Assembly (NCBI RefSeq): GCF_000519265.1
Contig: NZ_KI912608.1
Coordinates: 447,665 to 511,664 of the forward strand
DNA length: 64,000 bases
From: Desulfonatronum lacustre DSM 10312
GTDB taxonomy: Bacteria > Desulfobacterota > Desulfovibrionia > Desulfovibrionales > Desulfonatronaceae
Direction of reading: 5' to 3'
How positions within the stretch are numbered: the stretch's first letter is position 1; the number at the start of each line of letters is the position of its first letter. Under the pieces are notes generated by a model that ran no database searches, was not told where the DNA came from, and saw only the letters and a list, made by a program, of their open reading frames with translations. A program made the position numbers and the translations under genes. Positions 60,520 to 64,000 of the stretch are shown piece by piece.

Positions 60520-61962
60520 ATGAAAACAAAAGTCGTGGTCACGGTAGGGCCGGCAATCGATTCGGAGGACATGCTGCGCCAAATGATCGAGCAAGGGGTG
60601 CGCATCTTTCGGTTGAATTTTTCCCATGGCGACCGGTCCTATTTTGAAACGATCATTGCCCGGTTGAAGAAACTGGAGACCGGGATGGACGTTGCTCTGA
60701 GTCTGTTGCAGGACCTTTCGGGGCCGAAAATCCGGATCGGTGAAATCGCGGACGCTCCCTGGGACGTGCATAAGGATGATTTACTGTACATGGGTCTGCC
60801 GGGTGGGCAAAAAGATATGGAGGCCGTCGGCCAGAGCATCAAAGGATTGCGCTGGGTGGATCTGGATCAGCCGAATATGCTGGAAGTCCTGGAGAGGGGG
60901 GATACGGTGACCCTCAGCGACGGCGGCTTGCAGTTCCAGGTCGTGGAAAAGCCCGACGCCCGGACGGTTCTGCTCAAGGCGCTCAACGCGGGTTTGTTGT
61001 CGTCCAAAAAGGGCGTGGCCTTTCCCGGCAAGGTCAGCCCATTGCCGGCATTCACGCCCAAGGATCGCCAGGACCTGGCCTATGGCCTGGAGTTGGGGGT
61101 GAACGTGGTGGCCTTGTCCTTTGTTCAGGACGCTCAGGACATCCGCTCTCTGATCAACGAGATGGAGCGCCTCGGCCACCGGGTTCCGGTGATCGCCAAG
61201 CTGGAGCGGCGCAACGCCGTGGAGAATCTTCAGGAGATTCTGGAATTGGTGGACGGGATCATGGTCGCCCGGGGCGACCTGGGGCTGGAGTGCCCCCTGG
61301 CCACCCTGCCGGGCTTGCAAAAAGAGATCATCAAAGCCTGCAACCAGGCCGGCAAGCCGGTGATCGTGGCCACCCAGATGCTGCTGTCCATGGTGGACAA
61401 TCCCGTGCCGACCCGGGCCGAGATCACGGACGTGGCCAACGCCATTCACGACGGGACGGACTGCGTGATGCTCTCCGAGGAGACCGCCATCGGCAACCAT
61501 TCCCTGGGAGCGGTGCGGACCATGCGGGAGATCGGCCTGGAGGCCGAGCGCTTCGGCGCGAAACATTATCGGGGGCCGAAAGCGCCCAAGGATCAATCCG
61601 ATCCGGCCTGGTTCCTGGCCTATGCCGCCTGCTTACTGGCGGAAAAAGCCCAGGTTCGCGCTCTGGTGGCCCACAGCATTTCCGGGGCCACGATCCGTCA
61701 TCTCAGCGCTTGTCGCCCGGAACAGCCCATCCACGCCCTCTGCCCGGACTACCCGGCGCGTCAGTTCCTGAATTTCTCCAAAGGCGTCCTGCCGCACTCC
61801 ATCAAGGAACAACTTTCGGATCACCTGGACCGAACCGAGTACTTCGTGGACAGCAACCCGGATTTCTTCGCCACCGGCGAGGCCGTGGTCATCACCGCCG
61901 GCCAGCCCAAACCCCGCCAGGACCGCGTGGCCACGAACCTGGTCAAGATTTACGTGAAGTGA
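60520..61962 (+). CDS. pyk: Pyruvate kinase
   Basis: 480 residues. It converts phosphoenolpyruvate and ADP to pyruvate and ATP. KVVVTVGPAIDSEDMLRQMI, FRLNFSHGD, LLQDLSGPKIRIGE, the active-site lysine motif VIAKLERRNAVENLQEIL, DGIMVARGDLGLECPLATLP and KPVIVATQMLLSMVDNPVPT followed by AEITDVANAIHDGTDCVMLS are all conserved. The C-terminal domain (from about 345) is present for allosteric control. AGGAGAC precedes the ATG. Confidence 0.96.
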   Translation: MKTKVVVTVGPAIDSEDMLRQMIEQGVRIFRLNFSHGDRSYFETIIARLKKLETGMDVALSLLQDLSGPKIRIGEIADAPWDVHKDDLLYMGLPGGQKDMEAVGQSIKGLRWVDLDQPNMLEVLERGDTVTLSDGGLQFQVVEKPDARTVLLKALNAGLLSSKKGVAFPGKVSPLPAFTPKDRQDLAYGLELGVNVVALSFVQDAQDIRSLINEMERLGHRVPVIAKLERRNAVENLQEILELVDGIMVARGDLGLECPLATLPGLQKEIIKACNQAGKPVIVATQMLLSMVDNPVPTRAEITDVANAIHDGTDCVMLSEETAIGNHSLGAVRTMREIGLEAERFGAKHYRGPKAPKDQSDPAWFLAYAACLLAEKAQVRALVAHSISGATIRHLSACRPEQPIHALCPDYPARQFLNFSKGVLPHSIKEQLSDHLDRTEYFVDSNPDFFATGEAVVITAGQPKPRQDRVATNLVKIYVK

Positions 61963-61994
61963 GGGATTCAGGTGCGACTGTGCCTTGTAGCTGA

Positions 61995-64000
61995 TCACAA
62001 CGTAAAGTTCTTCAGCAGCACCCCGGCACCTCGCGGATTGCGGATATTGTAGGTGGCGTGGGACAGGTCGTGGCCGACACGGAGGGTTACGGCATGGTCC
62101 GGTAGGGTTTTGAACATTTCCTCGTCGCTTTCCGCATCGCCCATGGCCAGGATGAAGTCCCACTGTCGCTTGGAGCTGAAGTGCATGGCGGCCACGGCCT
62201 TGCTGATTCCGGCGCTGCGCACTTCGACCACCATGGGGCTTTGCAGGATCTGAATGCCCACGTTGGAGGCCAGTCCTCGCAGGGTTTCAGCCAGTTCCCG
62301 GGCCCGTTGCGCACCGAGGTTGCGATCTGCCTGGCGATAGTGCCAGGCCATGGAAAAGTCCTTGTCCTCGACAAAGGTACCCGGCACCCGTGAGCTGAAA
62401 CGCTCCAGGATCGGGCGGATCTGATCCTTCCATTCGTTGAGCAGGGGGCGGATCATTCGCCACTGGCCGTCGGTCTCCCGAACCCAGACCCCGTGTTCGG
62501 CCACCAGGGCCACGGGCAGGCCGTCCAGACAGCGCTCCAGGTTGTGCCTGTCCCGGCCGCTGAAGATGGCCACCTGGGTCTCGGGCAGGGCGGCCAGGGT
62601 TTGGAGAGTGGCCCGGATTTCCTCCGAAGGGCAGGCCATGGACGGCGCGTCGTGAAAGGGTACCAGGGTGCCGTCGTAGTCCAGCAGCAGCAGGCGGCTT
62701 GAGGCGGACTTGCATTGGCGCACCATCTCCCCGGCTGCGTCGGCGCTGATGAACGTGGACTCCATTTGTTCCTGTTCAGCCTTGACGTGCAGCAGGGAAT
62801 TCATGAAGTCCTCGGCCCAATGGTTGACGTCAAAGCGCTCCAACCGGTTTTTGAGCAGGGTCATGATCCGGCGCTGCTCCTCTTCCGGCGTTTCCAGGGC
62901 CTTGTGAATGGCTTCGGCGAGGTCCGTCAGGCTGTTGGGGTTGACGATCAGGGTCTCTCCCAGTTCGATGGCCGCTCCGGCGGTCTCGCTGAGCACCAGT
63001 ACCCCCAGGTCGTCGGTCTTGGCCGCGATGTACTCCTTGGCGATCAAATTCATTCCGTCGCGCAGCGGAGTGACCAGGGCCACGTCGCTGATGTCGTAGA
63101 GCATGGTCAGTTCGCGCAGCGGGTAGGTGGTGTACTGGTAGATGAGCGGGGACCAGGACAGCTTGCCGAACCGGCCGTTGATCGCCCCCACCAACTCGTC
63201 GATCTGCTTCTTCATCTCCTGGTACTTGCCCACCCCGGTACGGGACGGGACCACCACCAACATCAGGACGACCCGCTCATGCCACTCCGGGTACAGTTCC
63301 AGAAATTTCTCGTACCCCCGCAGCCGGTTGGCGATGCCCTTGCTGTAGTCCAGACGGTCGATGGAAAGCATGATCTTGGTTGATCCCAGAGAATCGCGCA
63401 GTTCGCGTTTTTCATCCTGGGTGCGCTGGTCCCGGGCGGCCTGGGCGAATTTGTGGTAGTCGATGCCCATGGGAAACGTGTCCACCTTGACCAGCCGGTC
63501 CCCGACCATGATCTTGCCCAGATGGTGCTCCAAACCCAGAATGGCCGAGACGCTGCGCAGGAAATGCTGGGAATAGTCATAAGTATGAAAGCCGATCAGA
63601 TCCGAGCCCAAGAGACCTTGCAGCAGACGGGTGCGCCAGGTGCTGGGCAGGAGGCGGAAGATTTCATAGGATGGGAAAGGAATGTGCAGGAAAAAGCCGC
63701 TGGTCACGTCCGGTCTATGGGAACGGATCATCTCCGGCAGGAGCATGATCTGGTAATCATGCACCCAGACCACGTCGTCCGGTTCCAGTTCGGACTCCAC
63801 GGCTTGACGGAAGATGTCGTTGACCTGGACGTAGCTGTCCCAGGACGCCTCATCGAATTCGACATAGGACGGAAAATAGTGGAACAGGGGCCAGAGGGTG
63901 GAGTTGCAGAACCCGAGGTAGAAGCTGTCCATCTGGTCCGGGGTCACGTTGACCGGACATATCCGGAACTTGCCCATGATCCGGGAGGAGAAGTCGAATC
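61995..64000 (-). CDS. otsAB: Bifunctional trehalose-6-phosphate synthase/phosphatase (5' end beyond window)
   Basis: 668 codons visible; the frame is open to the window edge, and about 100 N-terminal residues of the synthase are missing. The GT20 part has [73 protein letters not shown] and [20 protein letters not shown]. After about visible residue 410 comes a HAD trehalose-6-phosphate phosphatase: [27 protein letters not shown], and [14 protein letters not shown]. Fusion of OtsA and OtsB in one chain is common in Deltaproteobacteria. It makes the compatible solute trehalose, consistent with a salt-stressed lifestyle. Convergent with pyk. Confidence 0.94.
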   Translation of the reverse strand, partial: FDFSSRIMGKFRICPVNVTPDQMDSFYLGFCNSTLWPLFHYFPSYVEFDEASWDSYVQVNDIFRQAVESELEPDDVVWVHDYQIMLLPEMIRSHRPDVTSGFFLHIPFPSYEIFRLLPSTWRTRLLQGLLGSDLIGFHTYDYSQHFLRSVSAILGLEHHLGKIMVGDRLVKVDTFPMGIDYHKFAQAARDQRTQDEKRELRDSLGSTKIMLSIDRLDYSKGIANRLRGYEKFLELYPEWHERVVLMLVVVPSRTGVGKYQEMKKQIDELVGAINGRFGKLSWSPLIYQYTTYPLRELTMLYDISDVALVTPLRDGMNLIAKEYIAAKTDDLGVLVLSETAGAAIELGETLIVNPNSLTDLAEAIHKALETPEEEQRRIMTLLKNRLERFDVNHWAEDFMNSLLHVKAEQEQMESTFISADAAGEMVRQCKSASSRLLLLDYDGTLVPFHDAPSMACPSEEIRATLQTLAALPETQVAIFSGRDRHNLERCLDGLPVALVAEHGVWVRETDGQWRMIRPLLNEWKDQIRPILERFSSRVPGTFVEDKDFSMAWHYRQADRNLGAQRARELAETLRGLASNVGIQILQSPMVVEVRSAGISKAVAAMHFSSKRQWDFILAMGDAESDEEMFKTLPDHAVTLRVGHDLSHATYNIRNPRGAGVLLKNFTL

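Overview
The window is about 64 kb of a roughly 60% GC Gram-negative chromosome. LpxK, a YejE-type inner-membrane permease, FabI and periplasmic signal peptides all indicate a diderm. Two complete but differently built Mrp-type cation/proton antiporter operons, a long-tailed BCCT glycine-betaine transporter and a bifunctional trehalose synthase point to a haloalkaliphile. Together with gene styles such as the FmdE/MoCF fusion, wHTH regulator and UbiD/UbiX pair, I infer a soda-lake sulfate reducer of the Desulfovibrionales (Desulfonatronum-like). That assignment comes from gene content alone; no 16S or marker search was possible.

Layout. 1-5023 (minus strand): yejE (cut by the window edge), lpxK, fabI, purC, hisD. 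5175-5580: hicBA pair. 5695-13255 (minus): an 11-gene Mrp operon, E-F-G-MbhD-MbhE-B-C-D-D-small-D, with a candidate promoter and a clear terminator. 13602-15602: uvrC. 15718-19099: repeats, a UPF0173 hydrolase, then an AT-rich AAA+ ATPase gene whose stop codon lies inside an integron attC site, that is, an orphan gene cassette. 19283-21324: ubiX/ubiD. 21423-22455: tRNA-Arg(CCG), a second hicBA pair and gene debris. 22469-31126 (minus): wecB-nfrB-nfrA-DUF4434-gph, which looks like a c-di-GMP-dependent ManNAc exopolysaccharide operon. 31591-40372 (plus): iron alcohol dehydrogenase, hybrid kinase, periplasmic binding protein, BarA-type kinase and diguanylate cyclase, all overlapping. 40395-41277: two single-domain response regulators. 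41570-46140: an unknown gene, a ModE-like regulator, the FmdE/MoCF fusion and a membrane-bound spermidine synthase-like protein. 46399-47604: a eukaryote-style PFK-2/FBPase-2. 48038-51672: the BCCT transporter, two coiled-coil proteins and a beta-sandwich protein. 51972-59735 (plus): the second Mrp operon. 59915-60437: a Phd/RelE pair. 60520-61962: pyruvate kinase. 61995-64000: otsAB (5' end cut off).

How the parts may work together (inference). The two Mrp loci, BetT-like transporter and OtsAB cover pH, sodium and osmotic stress. The sensory operon ends in a diguanylate cyclase, and 10 kb away NfrB carries an MshEN-type c-di-GMP-binding region, so the two divergent blocks may form an input-output pair controlling a surface polysaccharide.

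The window is also rich in small repeats. Family A is a 167-187 bp element with near-perfect 16 bp terminal inverted repeats and a long hexamer-built hairpin (four copies; the last two are inverted around two genes). Family B consists of ATCGAA hexamer arrays (four copies). Family C is a 120 bp inverted-repeat element (one complete, one internally deleted, one degenerate copy). These explain most of the larger non-coding gaps.
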